Assembly (NCBI GenBank): GCA_021162265.1
Contig: JAGGZA010000043.1
Coordinates: 1-12,973, forward strand
Length of the DNA stretch: 12,973 bases
Reading direction: 5' to 3'
Origin: Candidatus Aerophobota bacterium
GTDB lineage: Bacteria > Aerophobota > Aerophobia > Aerophobales > B3-G15
Positions 1 to 6,560 of the stretch are shown in pieces. The notes under the pieces were generated by a model that was given only the letters and a program-made list of their open reading frames with translations, searched no databases and was not told the DNA's origin. Positions within the stretch are counted from its first letter, which is position 1. Every line of letters starts with the position of its first letter. The translations under genes were made by a program, and so were the position numbers.

Positions 1-1212
1 CACATACTCTGATTCACTTTCTCTGTATCTTCTTTCAAGATTGGGAATAACTCCCTCAAAAGGAGCTCTATAAGTGTAGTAATCCCCACCTCTATACTCG
101 GTAAACTCAATTTCCTCAGAATCCGAACCGTAAAGTATAACCTGCTGAATGGAAGGAGGAAGGTTCTTAAAAGGAGTATCCAGAGAAAATTTATAATGTT
201 TTGCCACTGCAGCAAGCTGCCTGAAATAGTACCGCGAGGCTGTCCTTGCCCACCTGTAAAACCCCACTCCTTCCTCCCAGGGGACAATAGCTCCCTCTCT
301 GATAGATTTCTCTGGATAAGGAACAACAAGCTCAGGATCAATAGTCTGCTGAGTTCCAAGACCTCCACAGACAGGGCAAGCACCGTAAGGCGAATTAAAA
401 GAAAACATCCGAGGAGAAATCTCCTCATAGCTTATCCCGCAGTGAGGACAGGCAAAACGAAGAGAAAAGGGATGTTCTCTTTCTTCTTTCTTATCCTTTA
501 CTGTAACTAAAATGAGCCCTTTTCCTTTTTCACTGGCAAGCTCCAGCGAGTCAGCAAGCCTTGCCTCAATTCCCTCCTTAACCTTAAGCCTGTCTACTAC
601 TACTTCTATAGTATGCTTTTTATTTTTATCCAGAAATATATCCTCATCAAGTAACTTTATCTCTCCGTCAACCCTAACTCTGAGAAATCCCTCTCTTCGC
701 ATTTCCTGGAAAAGCTCTCTGTACTCTCCCTTTCTCCCCCTCACAAGAGGAGCAAGAATCTGGATAGATGAACCCGAAGGGAAATTCATAATCTTTTTTG
801 TGATTTGTTCTATACTTTGAGAGGTTATCTTTCTACCACATTTATAACAGTAAGGCTTACCAATGTGAGCAAAAAGGAGACGAAAATAATCATAGATTTC
901 GGTGAGAGTTGCTACAGTAGAACGAGGATTACTGGAAGCTTTTCTTTGCTCAATAGATATAGCAGGAGAAAGACCCTCGATATAATCTACCTTTGGCTTG
1001 GACATCTGTTCCAGGAACTGCCGAGCATAATTGGAAAGTGATTCTACATAACGGCGTTGACCCTCAGCGTAAAGAGTATCAAAGGCAAGAGAAGACTTCC
1101 CTGAACCTGACAGACCTGTTATCACCACTATCTTGTTACGGGGAATCTCAACATCTATATTTTTTAAATTATGTTCTTTTGCACCTTTAATAAATATTCT
1201 ATTTTTAGCCAT
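1..1212 (-). CDS. uvrA: UvrABC excinuclease subunit A, N-terminal 404 residues (3' end beyond window)
   Basis: ATP-dependent DNA damage recognition subunit of nucleotide excision repair; it dimerises, loads UvrB at lesions and acts in the cytoplasm on DNA. Translating the minus strand from the ATG at 1212 gives 404 uninterrupted codons to the left edge, about two fifths of a normal UvrA (roughly 940 residues). Visible are the first Walker A loop GLSGSGKSS (33-41), the family block LSPAISIEQRKASSNPRSTV (81-100), a CxxC pair at 122/125, and the structural zinc module with CPHC (255-258) and CPVC (279-282). The ABC signature, Walker B and the second ATPase half lie off the window. The start is supported by an AGGGG-type ribosome site four bases upstream. 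A 108-base gap separates it from amrB; no convincing promoter was seen in it, so it may be read through from the prs operon. Identification is certain; only completeness is unknown. Confidence 0.97.
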   Translation of the reverse strand, partial: MAKNRIFIKGAKEHNLKNIDVEIPRNKIVVITGLSGSGKSSLAFDTLYAEGQRRYVESLSNYARQFLEQMSKPKVDYIEGLSPAISIEQRKASSNPRSTVATLTEIYDYFRLLFAHIGKPYCYKCGRKITSQSIEQITKKIMNFPSGSSIQILAPLVRGRKGEYRELFQEMRREGFLRVRVDGEIKLLDEDIFLDKNKKHTIEVVVDRLKVKEGIEARLADSLELASEKGKGLILVTVKDKKEEREHPFSLRFACPHCGISYEEISPRMFSFNSPYGACPVCGGLGTQQTIDPELVVPYPEKSIREGAIVPWEEGVGFYRWARTASRYYFRQLAAVAKHYKFSLDTPFKNLPPSIQQVILYGSDSEEIEFTEYRGGDYYTYRAPFEGVIPNLERRYRESESEYV

Positions 1213-1320
1213 TTTCCCCTTGCTTTAAATCTAAGCATAGAAACCTTTTTATAAATACACTCCTGAATAAACTAATAACTAAAAGAGGATAATTGGATAA
1301 ATCCCTTCCAGAAAGGTAGG

Positions 1321-2169
1321 CTACTTTTCTAAAGATAAAGAGGCATAACCCACAACTGCGCTGTAATCTCCAGTTATATCACCTGAAGTACCGTATTTTA
1401 AAAGCCTTACATTAACTCCTCCCAGGCGAAAAGCAACTTCCATCACTGCAAGAACTGGACCATAACCACACATTGAGAAATCACCAGAGGATAATACCTT
1501 CTCAAGATTTCCGGGATTGCAGGATAAAATAGCTTCAATGAGCCTTTTATCATCTTTCTCTGCAATCGCTTGAGGTTGATAATGAGTAAAGTCTGTACTG
1601 GCAATAAGAAGAGTATTGGGTTTGTCTCTAATCACACTAAGGATAGCATCACCGAGACTCACACTTGTGATAAATCTCTGATCAGTAAGACAAATGGGAA
1701 CAATTTTAAAATTGCCATTGTATCCATATTGAAGAAAGGGAATCTGGACTTCCAGTGAATGTTCTCTCTGATGAGCTTTTTCATCTTCTTCTATTAAAGA
1801 AGACACCTGTAGAAGTTTTTTTGCCAGACTTTCATCTATAGGAACTCTACCAAGGGGAGTCTCCCACTCTCCCTCAGACATTATAGCTACAGGAGAACCA
1901 AATCCCCGGTGGTTTGGTCCAAGAACTATCACCGTCTCAGGTTTTTCCCTCTCAATAACTCTGGCAAAACCCCAGGCTGCCACAAAACCAGAATAGACAT
2001 AACCTGCATGCGGGCTTATAAGAGCAGTAATCTTCCCCTCACCTTTTTTTGCAGGTACAGGAACTTTCCCCGGTCCCAGAGAATGAAGAAAACAATCCTC
2101 TATTTGTCTCTTTAAAGATTCTTTGTCTCCAGCATAAAATGTCCCGGCTACTGCTGGTTTTCTTAACAT
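1321..2169 (-). CDS. amrB: MEMO/AmrB family protein (AmmeMemoRadiSam system protein B)
   Basis: 282-residue MEMO-family protein, related to class III extradiol dioxygenases and to human MEMO1. The opening (MLRKPAVAGTFYAGD) is typical of the family. The putative metal/active-site residues known from MEMO1 are all present: H54 in SPHAGY, H87 in GPNHRG, H196 in STDFTHY and C234 in MCGYGP; GDITGDYSAVVGYAS near the C-terminus is also conserved. The biochemical role of bacterial members is not established. In many prokaryotes the gene lies with an AMMECR1-domain gene (amrA) and a radical-SAM gene (amrS). Neither is in this window; instead it is the last cistron of a prs-rplY-pth cluster, 21 bases after pth. 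The ATG at 2169 has a GAAAGGT ribosome site six bases upstream. Family assignment is firm, function is open. Confidence 0.93.
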   Translation of the reverse strand: MLRKPAVAGTFYAGDKESLKRQIEDCFLHSLGPGKVPVPAKKGEGKITALISPHAGYVYSGFVAAWGFARVIEREKPETVIVLGPNHRGFGSPVAIMSEGEWETPLGRVPIDESLAKKLLQVSSLIEEDEKAHQREHSLEVQIPFLQYGYNGNFKIVPICLTDQRFITSVSLGDAILSVIRDKPNTLLIASTDFTHYQPQAIAEKDDKRLIEAILSCNPGNLEKVLSSGDFSMCGYGPVLAVMEVAFRLGGVNVRLLKYGTSGDITGDYSAVVGYASLSLEK

Positions 2170-2190
2170 TATATACCTTTCGTTTTATTT

Positions 2191-2754
2191 TTATCTCAGG
2201 TTAAAAAGAAGCATTGCCCTCTCTATTCCCTCGTTAATAAATACCTCTATTGCCGTAACCGCTCTGAGCAAAACTTCCTGCATTAACTCCCACTCATCTC
2301 TAAGGAAATCCTGAAGTACATAATCTCTCAGAGCCATTCCTTCAGGAGGACGACCAATCCCAATGCGTAATCTTGGAAAATCTTTACTTCTTAAATTTTC
2401 AATGACAGACCTTACTCCCAGGTGTCCAGCATCTCCTCCATTACGAGAAAACTTTATTCTCCCCACTTTAAGGTCAGCATCATCACTTACTACAAGGATA
2501 TCCTCAATTCTGACATTAAAATTCTGAGAAATATCTTTCGCTGCGACTCCAGCAAGATTCATATAAGTAAGAGGTTTGACAAGAAGGACCTCCTTGCCAG
2601 ATATATTTATTCTTCCCATCAAAGATTGAAAACCATAAGAGTCAATTTCTATTTTATACTTGCAAGCCAAAGCATCAACTACCAGAAAACCTATGTTATG
2701 ACGTGTTCTCTCGTATTTTCTACCTGGATTACCAAGACCAAATACAACCCTCAT
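2191..2754 (-). CDS. pth: peptidyl-tRNA hydrolase (Pth)
   Basis: Cytoplasmic esterase that releases peptides from prematurely dropped peptidyl-tRNA, recycling tRNA. At 187 residues it has the usual length (E. coli 194). Conserved motifs in order are GLGNPG (6-11, with N9), TRHNIGF (17-23, catalytic H19), KPLTYMNLAG (60-69, M65 and N66), the D91 block SDDADLKVG, and RLRIGIGRP (128-136). The substrate-clamp segment GDAGHLGVRS keeps H111 but has leucine (L112) where the E. coli enzyme has N114 in GGHNG. The start codon overlaps the rplY stop as ATGA (2751-2754), so translation is probably coupled; the local ribosome site is weak. The rplY-pth pairing is a classic bacterial arrangement and supports the call. 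Confidence 0.96.
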   Translation of the reverse strand: MRVVFGLGNPGRKYERTRHNIGFLVVDALACKYKIEIDSYGFQSLMGRINISGKEVLLVKPLTYMNLAGVAAKDISQNFNVRIEDILVVSDDADLKVGRIKFSRNGGDAGHLGVRSVIENLRSKDFPRLRIGIGRPPEGMALRDYVLQDFLRDEWELMQEVLLRAVTAIEVFINEGIERAMLLFNLR

Positions 2755-3440
2755 TCTTTTTTCTTTTTGGTCTCTTCCTCCTTTGTTTCTTCTTTCTTTC
2801 CTTTCTCCACTACCTCCACTTCCTCAGCCTCAACTCCCTTCTCCTCTTCCAATTTCTCAATCTCCTCCTCGCTTATAGGAGAAAGAATAGAAAGAACAAT
2901 TTCTTCGGGATTAGCTATCACCTTAACCCCTTGGGGAATCTGCAGGTCTTTGATCTTCAATGAATCTCCTATCTTAAATTCCCTTAAATCCACATCAATG
3001 TGAGCTGGTATATTTTCCGGTAAGCACTCCACTTCAATCTCTCTTACCATCTGCTCAATAACCCCACCTTTCTTGGTGACAGTGTCCTCCCCTAAGAGCC
3101 GTAAAGGTACCTCTGTGGAGATCCTTTCTCCTCGTTTAATCTCATAAAAATCAAGGTGCTCTATTTGCCCTTTCATCCAGTTGTATTGAGTTTCCTTAAT
3201 GATAGCTTCCTTTTTCTCCTCTTTTTCACCATCTGTAAACTGAAGGGTAATTATTCTATCTCCTTTGTAAAGCGAGGAAAAAACCAAACTTAACTGGGAA
3301 ACCTCTATTTGTAAAGGTATGCCCCCTTTAATATGAGAACCGTAAAGAATCGCCGGGATAAATCCCTTTCTTCTTAATCTCCTTGTTTCTGCCTTGCCGA
3401 CTTTTTCTCTTTTTTTAACTTTTAATATGGGTTTTTCCAT
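2751..3440 (-). CDS. rplY: large-subunit ribosomal protein L25, long CTC/TL5 form
   Basis: 5S rRNA-binding protein of the 50S subunit. The 229-residue product is the two-domain CTC/TL5 type: an N-terminal L25 beta-barrel (about 1-90, with RRKGFIPAILYG near 24-35 and the QYNWMKGQIEHLDFYEI block near 85-101) and a C-terminal TL5 domain (about 102-187, with EVPLRLLGE and PAHIDVDLREFKIGDSL). Residues from about 188 on form a highly charged glutamate/lysine tail ending in a run of lysines, common in long L25 proteins and probably disordered. The ATG at 3440 follows a GGAG ribosome site by about eight bases and lies 18 bases after prs. It overlaps pth by four bases. Identification is confident. Confidence 0.95.
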   Translation of the reverse strand: MEKPILKVKKREKVGKAETRRLRRKGFIPAILYGSHIKGGIPLQIEVSQLSLVFSSLYKGDRIITLQFTDGEKEEKKEAIIKETQYNWMKGQIEHLDFYEIKRGERISTEVPLRLLGEDTVTKKGGVIEQMVREIEVECLPENIPAHIDVDLREFKIGDSLKIKDLQIPQGVKVIANPEEIVLSILSPISEEEIEKLEEEKGVEAEEVEVVEKGKKEETKEEETKKKKE

Positions 3441-3458
3441 ATCTTTGCTCCATAATTT

Positions 3459-3953
3459 TTAAATGTTAAACAGTGAACTTACAGACATATTCTGGTGAAT
3501 ACGCTTAATAGCTTCTCCCAAAAGAGGAGCAACTGAAAGAACCTTAACTTTATTCTCATTGCCCTCTCTTAAACTAAGTGGAATTGTATCAGTAACTACC
3601 ACTTCCTTAACAGGAGATTTCCTGAGCTTTTGAAGAGCATTACCGGAAAAAACCGGATGCGTGCATGCAGCATAAATTGTATCTGCTCCATTTTCCATAA
3701 GAATATCCACAGCGGCAAGTAAAGTTCCTCCTGTATCTATCATATCATCTATAATTAAGATTTGCTTGCCCCTTACCTCGCCTACAATATTAATCACCTC
3801 GGCCTCGTTAACAACCGGCCTTCTTTTATCCACTATAGCCAAAGGTACTCTAAGTACCCTCGCATAAGTTCTGGCTCTCCTTAAACCACCCACGTCAGGA
3901 GACAGAACAACCAGGTTGTCAAGATTTTTTTTACGAAAATAATCAACAATCAC
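3459..3953 (-). CDS. prs: ribose-phosphate pyrophosphokinase, C-terminal fragment (frameshifted prs)
   Basis: C-terminal half (about 164 residues) of PRPP synthetase, which makes phosphoribosyl pyrophosphate from ribose 5-phosphate and ATP for nucleotide, histidine and tryptophan synthesis. It carries SPDVGGLRRA, the catalytic flexible-loop segment VDKRRPVVNEAEV (41-53), and the PRPP-binding signature LIIDDMIDTGGT (66-77). The end, VSVSSLFNI-like, matches the family terminus. The apparent start is a GTG at 3953 that overlaps the stop of the upstream fragment as GTGA, with no ribosome site ahead of it. The real reading frame almost certainly continues from the N-terminal fragment: inserting one base near 3955 joins the two into about 316 residues, the family length. 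So this is probably not an independent gene but part of one prs with a true or artefactual single-base deletion. Confidence 0.85.
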   Translation of the reverse strand: MIVDYFRKKNLDNLVVLSPDVGGLRRARTYARVLRVPLAIVDKRRPVVNEAEVINIVGEVRGKQILIIDDMIDTGGTLLAAVDILMENGADTIYAACTHPVFSGNALQKLRKSPVKEVVVTDTIPLSLREGNENKVKVLSVAPLLGEAIKRIHQNMSVSSLFNI

Positions 3954-4408
3954 TGAGCAGCAAATAGATGATCTACTTTTATATCAAAAAACCCCTGTAT
4001 CTGGTCAACATGAAGGTCCATGGTTAAAACCCTATCAGCTCCAGCTGTGGTTATCAAATCAGCAACAAGCTTGGCTGTAATTGGAACGCGAGGCTTATCT
4101 TTTCTATCCTGTCGAGCGTATCCATAATAAGGAATAACCGCTGTGATTCTCCTGGCAGAAGCCCTCTGACAGGCATCAATCATAATTAAAAGCTCCATTA
4201 AATTTTCATTGACCGGGGGATTTGTTGGCTGAATAAGAAAAACATCCCTTCCTCTTATGTTTTCATTGATCTTCACATAAGTCTCCCCATCACTAAAAGA
4301 GGTTATTTCCATATCGCCCAGCTTTATTCCCAGATAATCAGCAATTTTTTCGGCAAGCTTCACATTAGCCCGCCCAGCAAAAATCTTTAGCTCTTTATCC
4401 AGCTCCAT
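3950..4408 (-). CDS. prs: ribose-phosphate pyrophosphokinase, N-terminal fragment (frameshifted prs)
   Basis: N-terminal half (152 residues) of PRPP synthetase. Recognisable blocks are KIFAGRANVKLAEKIADYLG, FSDGETYVKINENIRG (38-53), the ATP-binding segment PYYGYARQDRKDKPR (93-107) and the family signature DLHVDQIQGFFD (131-142) with H133. The frame ends abruptly at DHLFAAQ-stop (TGA at 3952-3950), exactly where other PRPP synthetases read DHL-x-x-x-P-I/V and continue. The ATG at 4408 has a strong GAGGAGG ribosome site, and a consensus promoter lies just upstream (4430-4457), so this heads a prs-rplY-pth-amrB operon. Because prs is normally essential, a sequencing or assembly error is the simplest reading. 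A genuine split enzyme or programmed slippage is possible but no slippery heptamer is visible. Confidence 0.88.
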   Translation of the reverse strand: MELDKELKIFAGRANVKLAEKIADYLGIKLGDMEITSFSDGETYVKINENIRGRDVFLIQPTNPPVNENLMELLIMIDACQRASARRITAVIPYYGYARQDRKDKPRVPITAKLVADLITTAGADRVLTMDLHVDQIQGFFDIKVDHLFAAQ

Positions 4409-4429
4409 TTACTCCTCCTCAAAAAAAAT

Positions 4430-4457
4430 ATTATAAATGAGGGAAGGTAAATGTCAA
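4430..4457 (-). promoter_or_regulatory. sigma70-type promoter for the prs operon
   Basis: On the minus strand TTGACA (4457-4452), a 16-base spacer and TATAAT (4435-4430) match both consensus hexamers perfectly. Transcription would start near 4423, leaving a leader of about 15 bases that contains the GAGGAGG ribosome site of prs. It lies in the 100-base gap between prs and the upstream membrane-protein gene, so prs and the genes after it can be expressed independently of that gene. Confidence 0.75.
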
Positions 4458-4508
4458 ATAAACGTGAGATAGAAAATATCATCACCTTCGTATTCTCTTC
4501 CAGGCTTG

Positions 4509-5537
4509 CTAAAGACCAAAACTCAAAAAAATAAGTCCAACCAGAATGCCAAATATAAGATTAAATATCTTCACCCTAACAGCGTCTTTTACAGAAGAGG
4601 AAAAAAGAGGCAGCATCCCATGCCCGTCCTGGACAATAGAACTCGTTAACAAAACTGAGAAAGGAATAAGTCCATTTGCAAACATCATAACAAAAACCAT
4701 ATGAGGACCGGATTCAGGGATAAGTCCTATTAGAGCAGATAAAATAAATACCCAGGTCATGTTTGATCTGATAAATGCCTCTATATTCCAGTGGTTTAAT
4801 CCCATATTTATAAAGAGCAAGGCAAAAAAAGTCCACAAAAATACTCTCCATACGTGCTTTTTTACTATATGTTGCCATATATGACTTCTAAGGTAGTGGT
4901 CAGAAGCTGTCGCTACAATAAAGGCTGCAATAAAAAGCAACAGGAAAACTGTAACTTTAATCCAATTCCAGGTTAAAGGCCCAAGATGTCCCATTCCTAT
5001 AACTGAGATGAGAACCAGGAGAAAAGATAAAGTCAAATATCTTGACAGAGAAGGTTTTGAGAAAAATTCCTTAAATACAATGGGATAAAAAGGAGGATAA
5101 CTCTCCTCAGGGTGAACCACCTGTAAATCGCATCCCTCACACGGAACTATTTTAAGCTGTGACGCCACCTTATCTGATATCCAGGCACCAGCTATCCCCA
5201 GTCCAAATAGCAGGGTAAAAAGAAACAACGCCTTACCAGGAAAAAGAGCCAGCATTACAAACGACTCGTCTCCTGAAGTAGCAATCATCCCACCCACTAT
5301 TGCACCAAAACTCAAAAGTCTATGAACATAGAAAGAAACATTCATAAAGGCTCCCAGACAACCAGGCGTCGCTCCTAAAAAAGAGGAAATAACATACTGG
5401 CGAACTCTTCCTCCCTTAATTGCTCTTTCCATTTTCCCTTTGGTTAAGACATTCACATAATCAACCAGAAGCATCATCACAAAAACAAAAAGAGTTATCA
5501 TAACCGAGTCATTAATAACCTTATATAGCTCAAACAT
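4509..5537 (-). CDS. ArsP_2-like putative 10-TM heavy-metal/manganese exporter
   Basis: Integral membrane protein of about 342 residues with roughly ten hydrophobic helices in two halves, resembling the family described as putative 10-TM heavy-metal exporters or putative manganese transporters (Pfam ArsP_2). Each half carries a related re-entrant-type motif: GATPGCLGAF (55-64) followed by ATSGDES (86-92), and GLIPESGPHM (271-280) followed by QDGHG (303-307). This suggests an inverted-repeat transporter. Between the halves is a soluble loop with C133-x-x-C136, then a histidine cluster (H214, H219, H223, H228) that could bind metal. I chose the ATG at 5537 because a GGAGG ribosome site sits seven bases upstream; an in-frame GTG at 5543 lies too close to it. 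The substrate cannot be read from sequence. It is divergent from the ion-translocating operon and upstream of the independent prs promoter. Confidence 0.75.
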   Translation of the reverse strand: MFELYKVINDSVMITLFVFVMMLLVDYVNVLTKGKMERAIKGGRVRQYVISSFLGATPGCLGAFMNVSFYVHRLLSFGAIVGGMIATSGDESFVMLALFPGKALFLFTLLFGLGIAGAWISDKVASQLKIVPCEGCDLQVVHPEESYPPFYPIVFKEFFSKPSLSRYLTLSFLLVLISVIGMGHLGPLTWNWIKVTVFLLLFIAAFIVATASDHYLRSHIWQHIVKKHVWRVFLWTFFALLFINMGLNHWNIEAFIRSNMTWVFILSALIGLIPESGPHMVFVMMFANGLIPFSVLLTSSIVQDGHGMLPLFSSSVKDAVRVKIFNLIFGILVGLIFLSFGL

Positions 5538-5604
5538 CCTCACCTCCCTGTAACTTCAAAAAGCAAAACTTTCGTAATAAAAAGTTTAAGAGCCAATCCC
5601 TTAT

Positions 5605-5630
5605 ATTATATATTTATAGCTTTATGACAA
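5605..5630 (-). promoter_or_regulatory. possible promoter for the ArsP_2-like gene
   Basis: On the minus strand TTGTCA (5630-5625) precedes a perfect TATAAT (5610-5605), but the spacer is only 14 bases; using TATAAG a few bases further gives 19. The AT-rich setting makes chance -10 matches likely. It would leave a leader of about 60 bases. I saw no manganese (yybP-ykoY) riboswitch-like structure in the leader. Confidence 0.3.
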
Positions 5631-5659
5631 GGGGGATTTTTGGTTATCCTTTTACCTAT

Positions 5660-5688
5660 TTGACTTTACTTTTCAGATAGCTTAGAAT
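5660..5688 (+). promoter_or_regulatory. promoter of the PII-like/Mrp operon, apparently leaderless
   Basis: TTGACT (5660-5665), a 17-base spacer and TAGAAT (5683-5688) are near-consensus sigma70 elements. The operon's first ATG begins at 5698, only nine bases after the -10 box. A start site seven bases downstream of the -10 would leave a 5' leader of about 2-4 bases. No Shine-Dalgarno sequence precedes the ATG, which fits leaderless translation. Confidence 0.65.
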
Positions 5689-5697
5689 TAAATCAAA

Positions 5698-6048
5698 ATG
5701 AAACTCCTTGTTTTTGTACTCAACAAAGAGGAACTATTAGAGGATGTACTTGAGGCGTTTATAGAGGCAGGAATCACAGGAGCAACCATTCTTGATTCCG
5801 AAGGAATGGGTAGATTTTTAACTTACGAAATACCTCTCTTTGCCGATTTCAGAGAATTTATGAAAGGGAACAAGCCTTATAATAAGACAATTTTCTCTGT
5901 AGTAGAAGATGAGAAAAAGATAAAAATAGTGGAAAAACTCATAGAAAAAATATGCGGTAACCTGTCTGAACCTGGTACCGGCATCCTATTTACTATACCT
6001 GTAGATTACGCCAAAGGTCTGGTAAGAGAAGAGGATAAGATGAAATGA
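5698..6048 (+). CDS. PII-like signalling protein heading the Mrp/Mbh-type operon
   Basis: 116-residue soluble protein with the pattern of the PII (GlnB-like) ferredoxin fold. Beta1 is KLLVFVLNK (2-10), helix 1 runs to about 27, and beta2 with the family-like turn is ITGATILDSEGMGRF (26-40). A T-loop-like segment covers about 41-62, beta3 is KTIFSVVED (63-71), helix 2 is about 73-87, and EPGTGILFTIPVDYAKGL (91-108) mirrors the PII segment G-x-G-x-I-F-x-x-P-V-x-x-x-x-x-I. PII proteins bind adenine nucleotides or other small ligands and usually dock on membrane transporters through the T-loop. The gene overlaps the MnhE-like start by ATGA (6045-6048), so it is co-translated with an ion-translocating membrane complex; I infer it regulates that complex. 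The usual GlnB uridylylation-type T-loop motif is not evident, so it is a divergent PII-like member. Identification rests on pattern and context only. Confidence 0.65.
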   Translation: MKLLVFVLNKEELLEDVLEAFIEAGITGATILDSEGMGRFLTYEIPLFADFREFMKGNKPYNKTIFSVVEDEKKIKIVEKLIEKICGNLSEPGTGILFTIPVDYAKGLVREEDKMK

Positions 6049-6560
6049 TCAATGTTTTTTTAAAATGGAAAATAGTAAGGGTAATTCTTACATCTTTATA
6101 TCTCGTGGTAGGCTGGATTTTATTCACCGGAAACCTTGCCCCATTTTCTATCTTTCTCGGGTTTACTTTTTCCTTCTCCGTTGCTCTTTTTACTTACAAC
6201 ATATTTATAGAGGAAAGGGAGGTAGCTCGTCGGGCTCTTTTACCACGGGCATATCTTTTGCTTATATACCTTGGTGTTTTGATCTTCAAGATCTATCTTG
6301 CCAGCTTTAAAATGGTTCTGACGATAATTACTGGAGATATAAACCCCCGTGTAGTCCACTTCCGCACAGGATTAAGATCAGAGGTAGCAAGAGTAATTCT
6401 GGCTAATTCTATCACTCTCACTCCTGGAACCCTGACCCTTAGCTTAGACCAGGACCATTTGATTGTCCACTGGCTTAACGCCAAAACCACTCACTCTCAT
6501 TATGCAGGCAAGTTAATTAAAGGTAGTTTTGAATTCTGGTTAAAAAAAATATGGATTTAA
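6045..6560 (+). CDS. mnhE: Na+/H+ antiporter subunit E (MnhE/MrpE/MbhA-like)
   Basis: 171-residue membrane subunit of an Mrp/Mbh-type cation translocation complex. It has N-terminal hydrophobic helices (about 10-53) and another near 67-95, then a cytoplasmic domain carrying the MnhE hallmark ANSITLTPGTLTLSL (119-133) followed by the hydrophilic DQDHLIVHWLNA. The length is typical (about 160-170). It starts inside the stop codon of the PII-like gene (ATGA) and overlaps the next gene by ten bases. In Mrp and Mbh complexes this subunit is part of the small-subunit cluster believed to carry sodium; its individual role is not well defined. Confidence 0.92.
   Translation: MINVFLKWKIVRVILTSLYLVVGWILFTGNLAPFSIFLGFTFSFSVALFTYNIFIEEREVARRALLPRAYLLLIYLGVLIFKIYLASFKMVLTIITGDINPRVVHFRTGLRSEVARVILANSITLTPGTLTLSLDQDHLIVHWLNAKTTHSHYAGKLIKGSFEFWLKKIWI

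Noticed and set aside
196..1190. Several plus-strand open frames of 65-104 codons
   Set aside because: They lie antisense to uvrA, whose conserved motifs are continuous over the whole interval; no recognisable protein features.
1265..1320. Possible terminator or promoter between amrB and uvrA
   Set aside because: Only a four-base stem (CCTT/AAGG) without a proper U tract, and no paired -35/-10 elements of convincing quality.
2422..3003. 193-codon plus-strand open frame opposite rplY/pth
   Set aside because: It is a serine/phenylalanine-rich mirror of the Glu/Lys-rich L25 tail and crosses two well-identified genes.
3950..3961. Programmed -1 frameshift site in prs
   Set aside because: The junction needs a -1 shift but lacks an X-XXY-YYZ slippery heptamer and an evident upstream Shine-Dalgarno stimulator; kept only as a weak alternative to a base-call error.
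5538..5697. Manganese (yybP-ykoY) or other riboswitch upstream of the metal-exporter-like gene
   Set aside because: No compatible conserved loops or long stems were seen in the short AT-rich leader.
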